Assembly (NCBI RefSeq): GCF_000378145.1
Contig: NZ_KB899292.1
Span: 1 to 64,000 of the forward strand
Length of the DNA stretch: 64,000 nt
Direction of reading: 5' to 3'
From: Saccharibacillus kuerlensis DSM 22868
GTDB lineage: Bacteria; Bacillota; Bacilli; Paenibacillales; Paenibacillaceae
How positions within the stretch are numbered: position 1 is the stretch's first letter; each line of letters starts with the position of its first letter. A program made the translations under genes and the position numbers. Under the pieces are notes generated by a model that worked only from the letters and a program-made list of their open reading frames with translations, had not been told where the DNA came from and searched no databases. Below are positions 24,137 to 33,488 of the stretch, one piece after another.

Positions 24137-25489
24137 TCAATTCTCACGCAGCAGACTTGTACGAACAAAATATTTGTTGTAGTAGAGATAAATCGTCACT
24201 ACGACGATACCTTCGGACAAAGGAACAGCAGACCATACGCCTTGAATTCCAAAGAACGACGGCAGGACCGCAAGGAAGATCAGCATCAAGATAATTTCAC
24301 GGGCTGCGGTTACCCAGATCGCCATTTTGACATGATTGATCGATTGGAAATAAGTCATCATGACGAAGTTCACGCCAATAAACAAATACGCCAGCGAGAA
24401 GACTTTAAGACCGGTTACGGCAAGATCCGTCACTTCGGCCGGGAAGTCGCCGAAAATGCCGACAATCGGCGCGGCCCAGAACTGAATAACGAGCAGCAGT
24501 CCGACCCCGATTCCGAGAGCGGTCTTAATCGCAATCCGTACCGTCTGACGCTTGCGCTCTTCCTGCTGTGCACCGTGATAGTAACTGATTAGAGGCTGAA
24601 TGGCCGAACCCAATCCCAAGAAAGCCATCAGCATGACACCGTGCAGATAATTTAATGTAGAGAAAGCCGCAACTCCCGCCGTACCGGCCAAATTCTCCAA
24701 CACCACGTTATGAGCCACCGTAAAGACCGACATGCCCACTTCCGCGATAAAGCTTGGGAAACCGATCAAAAAGATAGCCCACAGCATTTTTTTGTTCCAT
24801 TTGAATTTCCGGAATTTGAGATACGTATTTTTTTTGAAGAAATGAGCGGACAGGACCAATAATCCGACAAATGCCGCAGACATCGTTCCGATCGCAACCC
24901 CCTGCACACCCGCATCCAATACATACAAAGCAATAGAGTTGAATACCACGTTGGACAATGCAAAAGCAATCTGTGCAGCCATCGCCAAATTAGGATTTCC
25001 GTCGTTCCGAACAAAAATGCTGAGTGCACTTTCGACCGTAATAATAAATCCGAACAGCAGCATAATCTGCAAATAAGCAAATGCATGAGGATAAGTTTCT
25101 TCATTGGCGCCAAGCGCATACACCAGAGGTTCTTTGAATAGATAAGCTGTAATTCCGATAAAGAGAGTTGCTACAAAAATGACCGTCAGCGACTGGGAGA
25201 AGATCTGCTTGGCTTTCGTATAATCTTTCTCTCCCATTGCCTGAGAGTACAAGGTCGCACCGCCGATTCCGATCCACAGTGACATTGCCGCAAACAGCGT
25301 ATAAGCTGGTCCGGCAATTCCGACTCCCGCCAAAGCGACAGCGCCCAGTTTGTTGCCAACCATGATTCCGTCGATGATAAAGTTGGCACCCATAATCAGC
25401 ATGCCCAGCAGCGAAGGAATTAAATATTTCAGAAAGGCACGTCCTACAGATAAACTTTCCAGCGAGTTTACATTTTTTATCTCTTGCAT
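24137..25489 (-). CDS. MATE-family efflux transporter
   Basis: A 450-residue protein with twelve predicted helices. Typical MATE features are FLKYLIPSLLGMLIMGANFIID at the N-terminus, VALAGVGIAGP near 55 and a second half beginning near FLIGFPSFIAEVGM (about 240). It exchanges Na+ or H+ for cationic compounds. It is the first gene of the operon with TetR and ABC exporter. Confidence 0.93.
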   Translation of the reverse strand: MQEIKNVNSLESLSVGRAFLKYLIPSLLGMLIMGANFIIDGIMVGNKLGAVALAGVGIAGPAYTLFAAMSLWIGIGGATLYSQAMGEKDYTKAKQIFSQSLTVIFVATLFIGITAYLFKEPLVYALGANEETYPHAFAYLQIMLLFGFIITVESALSIFVRNDGNPNLAMAAQIAFALSNVVFNSIALYVLDAGVQGVAIGTMSAAFVGLLVLSAHFFKKNTYLKFRKFKWNKKMLWAIFLIGFPSFIAEVGMSVFTVAHNVVLENLAGTAGVAAFSTLNYLHGVMLMAFLGLGSAIQPLISYYHGAQQEERKRQTVRIAIKTALGIGVGLLLVIQFWAAPIVGIFGDFPAEVTDLAVTGLKVFSLAYLFIGVNFVMMTYFQSINHVKMAIWVTAAREIILMLIFLAVLPSFFGIQGVWSAVPLSEGIVVVTIYLYYNKYFVRTSLLREN

Positions 25490-25534
25490 GATGGTTTCGA
25501 TCTCCTTTAGATAGCTGATTTAGACAGCTTTCTC

Positions 25535-25560
25535 GTATACTGAATGAACGTTCAGTATAC
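25535..25560. promoter_or_regulatory. TetR operator upstream of the MATE operon
   Basis: A 26-bp perfect inverted repeat: GTATACTGAA, spacer TGAACG, TTCAGTATAC. It lies 46 bp before the MATE start. Confidence 0.85.
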
Positions 25561-25835
25561 ATCCTAACAGATCTTTTTGATTGTTGCTACTTTGTCGTGA
25601 AAAGTTCAAAGGAAAAACTTCAAAAATAAAAAAAGGCCCGGCGAAGGCTGTCTTATATTCCAGCACATTTATCGTACACTTGCTGTTAGATTCTTTGAAT
25701 CCTTATAGGCTCTATACCACTTCACATTTTTTAATTTGTCGTTTCTTCATCTTTGATCTCTTCCTTATCCTTGGTTACAATGTACTGCGTACAATGATCT
25801 TACAAACGTTTTGACAAATCATCGGCTTGCTTTCA

Positions 25836-25905
25836 TATGATCAGGTGCATTTTATTAAAGTTTTTAAAGCAGTCGTCGGCGCGTCAGGCGTACGTATACG
25901 CCCAA
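25836..25905 (+). pseudogene. Remnant of an AraC regulator C-terminus
   Basis: Reads YDQVHFIKVFKAVVG, the C-terminal AraC motif. At DNA level 25836-25883 matches 21631-21678 of the intact AraC gene at about 38 of 47 positions. Just after this a deletion of about 5 bp breaks the frame where the intact gene encodes TPEAY. No upstream portion is recognisable. The rest of the 500-bp gap (25490-25989) contains the MATE operator, this relic and a possible TTGACA box at 25811, but no gene. Confidence 0.7.
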
Positions 25906-25989
25906 CACGCCGACGTTTGACGCCGGATTTTTCGATGCCCGTCGTTGCTTGCTCCCGGCCTGCAGCACATACATAAGGAGGAATCGGCC

Positions 25990-26454
25990 ATGTCCGAAGA
26001 AATCGTTCGTTTCATCGAAAATCATTATGGAGTCAAACTGCCCGCAGACTACGTCGCTTATGCGACAGCTGCGGGCAATCTCGGTTACTCTTTCCACGAC
26101 ACCGACAACTTTTCCGAATGGAGCGTCCGCTTTCAAAAATTCGACGAGAACTTTATTTCGGTTAACGAGTCGCACTTCGAACCTGCAAGCCCTGCACCCG
26201 GCAAGCTGATTCCGTTCGCATGGAGCATGAGCAGCGGCAATTTTTATTTGCTTGACTATCGCAACGGAACAGCCGATCCTTCGATCGCCAGATTGGATCA
26301 CGAAGAAGCGATCATCTGGGAAGACGCGATTTCGGAAAGCGGCACGACGGAAGAAGCCCAGACGCTAATGGACGCCAACGTAGCGACAGTGGCGTCGTCT
26401 TTTGCGGACTTTGTCCGTAGACTGGAGCCGGACGGAGAAGACTGGAGCGCTTGA
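25990..26454 (+). CDS. SMI1/KNR4 (SUKH) family protein
   Basis: A 154-residue single-domain SUKH protein: IVRFIENHYGVKLPADYVAYA at the N-terminus (the ligand-binding start of the fold), LIPFAWSMSSGNFYLLDY in the middle and SFADFVRRL at the end. AGGAGG lies about 8 bp before this ATG, so the upstream in-frame start at 25945 is rejected. SUKH proteins are often toxin immunities; none of the neighbours is a toxin. It is unrelated in sequence detail to the SUKH protein at 9416. Confidence 0.82.
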   Translation: MSEEIVRFIENHYGVKLPADYVAYATAAGNLGYSFHDTDNFSEWSVRFQKFDENFISVNESHFEPASPAPGKLIPFAWSMSSGNFYLLDYRNGTADPSIARLDHEEAIIWEDAISESGTTEEAQTLMDANVATVASSFADFVRRLEPDGEDWSA

Positions 26455-26503
26455 ACGAATTCGCAAAAGAAGCGTCGAGAGCGGAAGGATTCGGTCTCTC
26501 TGA

Positions 26504-26836
26504 TCAGCCGATCGGTGTACCGTTCGGCAGTTCGGTATCAGGCTTCAGCAGTACGACGTCTCCTTGCCCGGGTATTCCGCCCAGCACAAGAACTTCCGAA
26601 TCGAATCCCGCAATGCGGCGGGGCGGAAAATTGACGACGGCTACAACTTGTCTGCCGATTAACCCTTCCGCTTCGTACCTCTTCGTGATTTGAGCGCTCG
26701 ATTTTTTGACGCCCAATTCCGGACCGAAGTCGATCTCCAGCTTGATAGCCGGCACTTTCGCTTTCGCGAAAAATTCGGCCTGGACAATCGTTCCCACACG
26801 AAGATCCAGTTTTAAAAAATCGTCGAAAGTTGCCAT
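26504..26836 (-). CDS. csaA: CsaA-like tRNA-binding-domain protein
   Basis: A 110-residue OB-fold protein, the same length as Bacillus subtilis CsaA, a homodimeric chaperone linked to protein export with a tRNA-binding domain. Conserved blocks are [39 protein letters not shown] and [10 protein letters not shown] ... [13 protein letters not shown]. Start MATFDDF (26836) matches the family; the upstream in-frame ATGs are too close to the GAGGTGAG ribosome site. It stands alone, convergent with the SUKH gene. Confidence 0.92.
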   Translation of the reverse strand: MATFDDFLKLDLRVGTIVQAEFFAKAKVPAIKLEIDFGPELGVKKSSAQITKRYEAEGLIGRQVVAVVNFPPRRIAGFDSEVLVLGGIPGQGDVVLLKPDTELPNGTPIG

Positions 26837-26941
26837 GTCCATACTCACCTCATGCATAATTTTTTGTACCTTGCTATGATCATATCATCGTTCAACGACA
26901 TTATTGATGCAAATTTATGTTGGCCGTAAGGAGAACCTTAC

Positions 26942-28129
26942 TTATTTAGTGGAAGGGAAACCGTGATGACGCGCACGGTATGCTGTAATCAGCGCGAACA
27001 CAATCAGAATTACGGCTGCCCAAGGAAGAGAAGCGGCTCCCCACGTACCCAGCAAAAACGCTCCTGTCGCACTCCCTCCGGCGATCGCAAGGTTCCACGA
27101 GGTAACCAACATGGACTGCGCCAGATCGGCGCTCTCTCCTCCTGCATTGGCGACAGCCGTCTGAAGCAGTGTAGCTGCCCCGCCAAACGTCAGTCCCCAT
27201 GCACACGTCGCCAGATAGATAACCGGAGCGCTTTCATTTAAGAAGGCCAATGCCAGGGAAGCCAGCCCAAATCCCGCAAGGCTGCCGATCACCAGCCGTC
27301 GCAGTCTTCCGTCTATCAATGCTCCTGTGCCGACAATACCGACCAGCGCCGCTGCACCAAACAGAAGCAGCAGCAGATCGACACGGTTGTCCAAGCCAGA
27401 CAGCATAAGGTAAGGCGCAATATACGTATACAAGATGTTATGAGCCAAAATCCAGGCCAGCACCGTAAAGAGTACTGCACGGACACCGGGCAAAACGAAT
27501 ACCAGCTTCAAAGATTTACGCCGTTCCGGAGCACGTCCGGGGAAGTCGGGCAGCACTCGGAACGCCCACAGAAGAAGCAGCATTGCCAGCAAAGACATCA
27601 ATCCAAAAACGGTGCGCCAGCCAGCGAAGCCTCCGACAAAGGTTCCGACAGGAACGCCGAATGCAAGCGCCAGCGGCGTTCCCGCCATCGCTACGGCCAT
27701 CGACTTTCCTTGCACAGAAGCGGGAGACATTAAACGTGCGTATCCCGCCGTAATTCCCCACAGCACGCCTGCCGTTACTCCGGCCAGAAAGCGGGCTGCC
27801 AGCGTAACCGTATAACTGGGAGAGAGCGCTGTGATCGTATTGAAAACAAGGAATCCGGCGATGCAGAGCAGCAGCAGCGGCTTTCTCCGCCAACCTTGAG
27901 CGGCCTGCGTCAGCGGAATTGCCGCGAGCAGCGAACCCAACGCATAAGCTGTCACCATCTGACCGGCCATGCCTTCGGATACGCGGAGTTCCTCACTGAT
28001 CGGCAGCAGAAGTCCGGCAGGAACGGCTTCAGTCAGAATACAGATAAATCCGGCCAGCGCCAAAACGGCAAGCCCATTCCAAGGAAGGCGGACGGCAGAC
28101 ACTTCGCTACGATTCGAGACAGCCTTCAT
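26942..28129 (-). CDS. MFS transporter (DHA1 type)
   Basis: A 395-residue protein with twelve predicted helices. The first helix reads LAGFICILTEAVPAGLLLPIS, the TE..P pattern of sugar/nucleoside efflux members. GWRRKPLLL forms the loop 2-3 region, and PLALAFGVPVGTFVG is the helix-5 motif. It probably exports small molecules. The ATG overlaps by 4 bp the stop of a truncated serine-hydrolase-like frame. Confidence 0.9.
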   Translation of the reverse strand: MKAVSNRSEVSAVRLPWNGLAVLALAGFICILTEAVPAGLLLPISEELRVSEGMAGQMVTAYALGSLLAAIPLTQAAQGWRRKPLLLLCIAGFLVFNTITALSPSYTVTLAARFLAGVTAGVLWGITAGYARLMSPASVQGKSMAVAMAGTPLALAFGVPVGTFVGGFAGWRTVFGLMSLLAMLLLLWAFRVLPDFPGRAPERRKSLKLVFVLPGVRAVLFTVLAWILAHNILYTYIAPYLMLSGLDNRVDLLLLLFGAAALVGIVGTGALIDGRLRRLVIGSLAGFGLASLALAFLNESAPVIYLATCAWGLTFGGAATLLQTAVANAGGESADLAQSMLVTSWNLAIAGGSATGAFLLGTWGAASLPWAAVILIVFALITAYRARHHGFPSTK

Positions 28130-28281
28130 CCGTACACCGCCTCGGTCAGTTCGACTATAAATGAACCGGACATTCCTTTAAGAGCAACCGTACCTACAAT
28201 TCTTCCGTCTTCAAGCGCCCGATCGATGACCTCGTCAATTCTTTCCGCCAGAATACGTTTCTTCACATTTGCCATCGACAT
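28126..28281 (-). pseudogene. Truncated serine hydrolase (beta-lactamase family) N-terminus
   Basis: A 51-residue frame with a good ribosome site (GAGGAGG, 8 bp before ATG 28281). ERIDEVIDRALEDGRIVGTVAL is the usual N-terminal helix of class C beta-lactamase-like serine hydrolases, which continue for 350 or more residues with SxxK and YxN motifs. Here the similarity stops after TVAL and a short tail ends at the MFS start (ATGA overlap). It probably persists because it carries translation into the MFS gene. Other reading: a real 51-residue peptide. Confidence 0.55.
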
Positions 28282-28484
28282 TTTTTCCGCCTCCTCTTCA
28301 ATTTGCAGCTGTCCCAATTGTAAAAAAAGAGGAGGGAATTCTACATAAGCAAGCCACGGAAAAAAGAGTTCCACGCAAATGAAATCAAGTTGTTTTTGCC
28401 TTTTTCCTTAGCATCTATCCGCACCCTTGAGATTATGCTCATCCCATACTCCTCAAGCGCTGTGGTTTGGATTCTGTATGCACG

Positions 28485-28535
28485 TTGACGAAAGGCATCT
28501 CAAGGGCTAAAATCACCGATACATTGGCATGCCAA
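28485..28535 (+). promoter_or_regulatory. Promoter and palindrome of the Lrp gene
   Basis: -35 TTGACG (28485-28490), 17-bp spacer, -10 TAAAAT (28508-28513). The perfect dyad TTGGCATGCCAA (28524-28535) covers the predicted start region, a candidate autoregulatory site. Confidence 0.65.
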
Positions 28536-28583
28536 CTAACAAAAATGCTAAAATTTCTCACGATAACGCAAGGAGGACTTGAA

Positions 28584-29030
28584 ATGGACAGTGTTGACAA
28601 AGATATTCTTATCCAACTGCAGCAGGATGCACGATTATCAATGACGGAGATTGGAAGACGGGTCGGATTGTCCCAGCCGGCTGTCGCCGAACGAGTCAAG
28701 AGACTTGAAGAACAGGGAGTCATCGAACATTATCGAACTGTAATTGCTGGCGATAAGGTCGGCAAAGCTGCCGTCGCTTTCATTTTATTCCGTACGACCC
28801 AGTGTCTTGACTTCGTTGAGTTCTGCAGAAACAGCGCACAGGTTGTTGAATGCCATCGAATCAGCGGCGAGTACAACTACTTGGTCAAGATTGTCGTCGA
28901 ATCCAACTCGGACATCGAACAATTCGAGAATGAAAGCATGAGGTACGGAAGTTCTACAACGCTTGTGTCCTTATCTTCTCCGATCGGCTGCAAAACGCTG
29001 CTTCCGGCAGAGACACTCATTAAACTCTGA
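28584..29030 (+). CDS. Lrp/AsnC-family regulator
   Basis: A 148-residue protein: HTH DKDILIQLQQDARLSMTEIGRRVGLSQPAVAERVKRLE (about 5-42) and a RAM/AsnC effector domain (about 65-140, with CHRISGEYNYLVKIV). AAGGAGG precedes ATG 28584. It lies about 95 bp before an EamA transporter gene, a common amino-acid-export arrangement in which Lrp responds to the exported amino acid. Confidence 0.93.
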   Translation: MDSVDKDILIQLQQDARLSMTEIGRRVGLSQPAVAERVKRLEEQGVIEHYRTVIAGDKVGKAAVAFILFRTTQCLDFVEFCRNSAQVVECHRISGEYNYLVKIVVESNSDIEQFENESMRYGSSTTLVSLSSPIGCKTLLPAETLIKL

Positions 29031-29126
29031 CACGCAGCTTTAACAACCCTTTTAAATATTTTTCGATAGTGTAAATTCAAGCTTCGATAAGCGGGTAATG
29101 CAGTCTACATAAGGGAGTGACTCAAA

Positions 29127-30017
29127 TTGAACCTGCTGAAATTTATGCCGCTTATCGTTCTGACCACCTTCTTGATGGGGTCGTCCTTTGCTATCGGGAA
29201 AATGGGCCTAGCCCATGCTTCGCCTTTGATGCTGGCTGGGCTCCGCTTTGCGACTGCCGGGCTGATCATGGCCGTTATCGTCGGGCTGCTGAAGCGGCCC
29301 CATCCGCGTACTTTAGAAAACTGGATGAAAATGCTGCTTATCGGAGCACTGCAAACGGCCGGCGTCATGGGCTGCATCTTTATCAGCCTGCGCACGATTA
29401 CGGCAAGCGAGTCCTCGATTCTGACTTTTACGAACCCCCTGCTCGTCGTCGTGCTGGGTACCTTATTTGCGGGCATGCGGTACAAATGGTATCAGTGGCT
29501 GGGTGTGCTGCTCGGATTGATCGGAGTCGGGATTACACTTGGGACACAACTGCAGTGGGAAGCCGGACTGCTATTCGGCCTGGCATCGGCGTTCTTCTGG
29601 GCAACGGCGACACTGCTTGTCAAAAAGTGGGGCGGCGGCATGGATACCTGGGTGCTGTCCGCCTATCAAATGCTGAGCGGAGGCATTATTCTGCTGATCG
29701 GCAGCCTGCTGCTGGAACAGCCCTTCTTCCGCTGGAATGGCGAGTCTGTCACTATTCTGTTGTGGCTGAGCCTCATGTCTTCGATCGTGCAGTTTGCGGG
29801 CTGGTATTATGTGCTGCAAAAAAGCGACCCTGGCAAAACAAGCGCCTTCTTGTTTCTGGCGCCGTTCTTCGGGGTCTTGTCCGGCTGGCTGCTTCTTGGC
29901 GAGCCCCTGTACCCTTCGCTGATCGCCGGTGGATTATGTATTCTTGTGGGCATTTATCTGGTAAACAGCGAATTCCGAAACAAAATCAAAACCAACTCAG
30001 TCCGGAATTCCGTTTAA
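29127..30017 (+). CDS. EamA-family (DMT) transporter
   Basis: A 296-residue ten-helix transporter with two EamA repeats (about 5-135 and 145-285); LVVVLGTLFAGMRYKWYQWLGVLLGLIGV lies at the end of the first repeat. The frame begins with TTG at 29127, 9 bp after GGGAG; an in-frame ATG is at 29145. By context, an amino-acid or metabolite exporter controlled by the preceding Lrp protein. Confidence 0.9.
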   Translation: MNLLKFMPLIVLTTFLMGSSFAIGKMGLAHASPLMLAGLRFATAGLIMAVIVGLLKRPHPRTLENWMKMLLIGALQTAGVMGCIFISLRTITASESSILTFTNPLLVVVLGTLFAGMRYKWYQWLGVLLGLIGVGITLGTQLQWEAGLLFGLASAFFWATATLLVKKWGGGMDTWVLSAYQMLSGGIILLIGSLLLEQPFFRWNGESVTILLWLSLMSSIVQFAGWYYVLQKSDPGKTSAFLFLAPFFGVLSGWLLLGEPLYPSLIAGGLCILVGIYLVNSEFRNKIKTNSVRNSV

Positions 30018-30117
30018 TCCCATCCCTTCATCCTTAACTTTCAAGACCTTAACGAACGGGACGCATACCATTTGCGGAAAAGCCAATTGACTCCCTCTAT
30101 CCGCTTCATAAAAGACA

Positions 30118-30148
30118 GAAAAAGCCCGCTCATCTAGAGCGGGCTTTC
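30118..30148 (-). terminator. Terminator after the MMPL gene
   Basis: Stem AAAGCCCGCTC (30122-30132) with GAGCGGGCTTT (30138-30148) and a 5-nt loop; the T-run is on the minus strand. It also bounds the EamA transcript. Confidence 0.85.
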
Positions 30149-30168
30149 ACTTGTTTAAAAATCGTCGA

Positions 30169-32586
30169 TCAGCGCTTGGCAGCAGCCTCCGCCGCTTCCT
30201 GCGCCTTCAGCTCTTCAAGCAGCTTGTCGCCTTCGACGTCGAGGTTCGGCAGAATACGGTCGAGCCATTTCGGCAGCGCCCATGCTTTGTCGCCGAACAG
30301 CGACATAACGGCCGGTACAAGCGTCATGCGGATCAAGAACGCGTCGATCAAGATACCGACTGCCAACGCGAAGCCAATCTGCTTGATCATAATGTCATGC
30401 GTGAAGATGAAGCCAGCGAATACGGCAACCATGATGATCGCAGCCGCTACAACGACCCGGCTCGCCTGTCCGTAGCCGTGAATAACGCTATCGTTACCCC
30501 GGCGTCCGTGCACATAGGACTCGCGCATGGACGAAACGAGGAAGACCTGATAGTCCATTGCTAGGCCGTACAGGATACCTGTTACCATAATCGGCATAAA
30601 GCTCAGGATTGGCCCTGGCGTATCGAAGGCAAACAGATCATGCGCCCAGCCCCATTGGAAGACGGCTGTCGTAATGCCGAACGTCGCCAGGATGCTGAGC
30701 AGGAATCCGACTGTCGCTTTGATCGGTACGACAATCGAGCGGAATACAAGCAGCAGGATGATCAGCGACAGGACGACGATGATGCCCACGTAGATCGGGA
30801 ACACTTCCGCCAGCTTCGCCGACATGTCGATATTGACCGCGGTCACGCCTGTTACACCCAGCGTTACGCCGTTAGCGGTCGCAAGATCGGAATTGTCATC
30901 GCGCAGCGTGGTAACCAGTTCCCGGGTCTCTGCATCGTTGGGGCCGGTATTCGGAATGACGCTGAAAAGCGCAAGCTTGCCATTCTCACTAATGCCGAGC
31001 GGCGACACGACCGAGACATTGTCGACCTGCCCGATCCCTTGGGCCAATGTGCCGAGCGTCTGCGGGGTAACGTCAGCGCCGTTCGCGGATTCCGCGACAA
31101 TAAGCAGCGTACCGTTAAACCCTTCGCCGAAGCTGTTCGAGATCGCATCGTAACTCTGACGCTTGGCCGTATCCAGATCAGCGGAAGCCGAGGACGGAAT
31201 CGCCAAATCCATTTTCGCAGCCGGAATCGCGGCGATGCCAAGAATGACGATGGTCAACAAAATGACCGGCCAGCGGAACTTGATCACACCGTGAATCCAG
31301 CGGGCTTTCGCCTGCTTCTGAGCGCGAGATGCCTGCATGGCAGCATTCTTCTCGCGCGTCTTCCGGGAACAGATACGTTCGCCGATTAGACCGAGCAGCG
31401 CCGGCAGCAGTGTGAGTGCGATCAGAACGTTGATCAGCACGGTCACCGAAGCGACCATTGCCATGGCACTTAAGAAGCCGATGCCGATTACGAGCAGGCC
31501 GCACAGCGCGATAATAACCGTAAGACCTGCGAAGAATACGGCGCTGCCAGCGGTTCCGACCGAACGGCTGGCTGCTTCCTTCGCACTCAGTCCCTGATCG
31601 AGAATCAGGCGGCGCTGGCGGTTGATGATGAACAATGCATAGTCGATTCCGACCGCAAGACCAACCATTAGGGCCAGAACCGGCGTAATGGAACTCATGC
31701 TGAAGAAGTTCGAGAATGCGTATGCGCCTCCGACTCCAATTCCGACGCCGAACAGGGCGACGACAAGCGGAAGGCCGGCGGCAATCACGGAACCGAGCGT
31801 CATGACCAGCACAATTGCCGCTACAACAAGGCCGTAAATTTCGTTGGTGCCGACCGGAATATCCAGCGGCAGCAGCGATTCGCTGGGCAGCGCCGTGATT
31901 CCCGTCTCGTTGGCCACTTCTTCGACCGTATCGATGACCGAAGCTTTGACTTCATCGGAAACGGCAGACTGCTGAACGGTGAATTGGAACTGGAACAGCG
32001 CGGCGCTGCCGTCATTGGCTATCGTGACGCCCATGACCGGCATCCCATCTACCATGAGCTGGGTATACGGCGGCATCTCTGCCGATCCCGCTGCGTCTTG
32101 ACCGGCAGCTGCAGGATCGGTCGCTCCGGCACCCTGCTGAGCGGCTCCTGCTCCCTGCTGGGCATCAGCGTTACTTCCCGCTTCTGTGCCGGCTCCTTCG
32201 TTCGAACCCGCTTCAGCCTGCGCAGCCATTGCTTCAGCCATGGCCTGTGCAGCAATCTCCGGCGTGTTCAGAACCTGATCAAGACCGTACACTTCGCCGA
32301 CCGCTTCCGCGATCGCCGCTGTACGCTCGGGTGTATTCAAGCTCTCGCCTTCAGGTGCAACGAAGACGACACTGCCCTGCCCGCCGGAAGCTTCCGGCTG
32401 CGCTTCAGCCAACTGATCCAGCACTTTTTGCGATTCCGTGCCTTCGATCTTCATGTCCGAGCTTACGCTCACTCCGTTGATCCCAAGCATGGCGATCACG
32501 ATCGCCAGAACGACGACCCATCCACCGATAAACAACCACGGTTTGCTGTATGCCGACTTGCCGATTTTATACAAAAACTTGGACAC
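30169..32586 (-). CDS. MMPL/RND-family membrane exporter, YdfJ-like
   Basis: An 805-residue protein with two six-helix bundles and two extracytoplasmic domains. The signature region VGLAVGIDYALFIINRQRR (about 304) and its second-half counterpart ILYGLAMDYQVFLVSSMRESY (about 670) carry the Asp-Tyr pairs of the proton relay. An alanine/glutamine/glycine-rich stretch of about 50 residues (about 115-165) interrupts the first outer loop. It exports lipids or hydrophobic drugs in relatives. The TetR gene 78 bp upstream is probably its repressor. Confidence 0.92.
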   Translation of the reverse strand: MSKFLYKIGKSAYSKPWLFIGGWVVVLAIVIAMLGINGVSVSSDMKIEGTESQKVLDQLAEAQPEASGGQGSVVFVAPEGESLNTPERTAAIAEAVGEVYGLDQVLNTPEIAAQAMAEAMAAQAEAGSNEGAGTEAGSNADAQQGAGAAQQGAGATDPAAAGQDAAGSAEMPPYTQLMVDGMPVMGVTIANDGSAALFQFQFTVQQSAVSDEVKASVIDTVEEVANETGITALPSESLLPLDIPVGTNEIYGLVVAAIVLVMTLGSVIAAGLPLVVALFGVGIGVGGAYAFSNFFSMSSITPVLALMVGLAVGIDYALFIINRQRRLILDQGLSAKEAASRSVGTAGSAVFFAGLTVIIALCGLLVIGIGFLSAMAMVASVTVLINVLIALTLLPALLGLIGERICSRKTREKNAAMQASRAQKQAKARWIHGVIKFRWPVILLTIVILGIAAIPAAKMDLAIPSSASADLDTAKRQSYDAISNSFGEGFNGTLLIVAESANGADVTPQTLGTLAQGIGQVDNVSVVSPLGISENGKLALFSVIPNTGPNDAETRELVTTLRDDNSDLATANGVTLGVTGVTAVNIDMSAKLAEVFPIYVGIIVVLSLIILLLVFRSIVVPIKATVGFLLSILATFGITTAVFQWGWAHDLFAFDTPGPILSFMPIMVTGILYGLAMDYQVFLVSSMRESYVHGRRGNDSVIHGYGQASRVVVAAAIIMVAVFAGFIFTHDIMIKQIGFALAVGILIDAFLIRMTLVPAVMSLFGDKAWALPKWLDRILPNLDVEGDKLLEELKAQEAAEAAAKR

Positions 32587-32663
32587 TGGGCTCTCTCCTT
32601 CTATTTACAAATCGGATGATAGATTAACAGACCTGAACGCGATCAGCGCCATAACGCCAACCG

Positions 32664-33287
32664 TCAAAATCCGTTTTTCAAATAATTAAATGTCGTTTCC
32701 ATAAACTCGTCGAATGTCGCTGTTCCCTGCTCGCCGTACGGATCGTCGCTCGGCTCCTCGCCGGGAATCCGCACATTTTTCTCTTCAAGGATAGACAGCA
32801 CTGCTCCAAATACCGCTCCAGCCAATATATGCGTGTACCCGATCGGATAACGACCGGCGTAGTTGCGATCCAACTCTTCCTGCGCCGCCTTCTGCAGCCT
32901 TTGCAGTACAATCAGCACGTACGGCTCCAATGTAGGATACTGCTGCGCCATCCGCAGCAGCTCCCGCAGATTGCGCAGCAGTTCTGTCGTAAATTGCATC
33001 CGGGACCACTGCCGCAGCGCGTCCAGCGGAGCCATACCGGAAGGCACCTCCACCTCTTTCAACACATCGCTTCGGCCGCTGGCCAGCGAGAGCACTGCCA
33101 TCGCCACTGCTTCTTCTTTGCAGGAAAAATGGTTGGCGAATGTACGTCTTGAATAACGGGCCTGCTGCACCACATCCTCGATCGTAAAGCCGTCCAGACC
33201 TTTTTCTACAGCCAGCTTATACGAAGTTCGGGCCAGCACCAGCCAAGTTTCTTCCTTTTTCATGTCGCGCAAACTCGCTTTAGTCAT
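32664..33287 (-). CDS. TetR-family regulator of the MMPL gene
   Basis: A 207-residue protein. The HTH region ARTSYKLAVEKGLDGFTIEDVVQQARYSRRTFANHFSCKEEA (about 19-60) has NHF in place of YHHF, as in several MMPL-linked TetR proteins. It is co-directional with, and 78 bp upstream of, the MMPL gene, with a promoter at 33357-33385. Confidence 0.92.
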   Translation of the reverse strand: MTKASLRDMKKEETWLVLARTSYKLAVEKGLDGFTIEDVVQQARYSRRTFANHFSCKEEAVAMAVLSLASGRSDVLKEVEVPSGMAPLDALRQWSRMQFTTELLRNLRELLRMAQQYPTLEPYVLIVLQRLQKAAQEELDRNYAGRYPIGYTHILAGAVFGAVLSILEEKNVRIPGEEPSDDPYGEQGTATFDEFMETTFNYLKNGF

Positions 33288-33356
33288 CGTTCCTCCCCTT
33301 TCTGTTTACTTTCCTTTCATCCATTTACCGAAAAGTTACTGAAACATTCTAAATTC

Positions 33357-33385
33357 ACCATATCATTTCATTGCCCAATGTGCAA
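33357..33385 (-). promoter_or_regulatory. Promoter of the TetR-MMPL operon
   Basis: Minus strand: -35 TTGCAC (33385-33380), 17-bp spacer, -10 TATGGT (33362-33357). I see no perfect palindrome near it. Confidence 0.5.
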
Positions 33386-33488
33386 CGTTTCTCAAAGAGA
33401 ACTTATTTTTTAGAATCTTGGTTTTTAGAAAATCAACTGGAGAGCTTAGAAGGAAAGAGTTTAAAACGAGACAGCTTCATACAAACGC

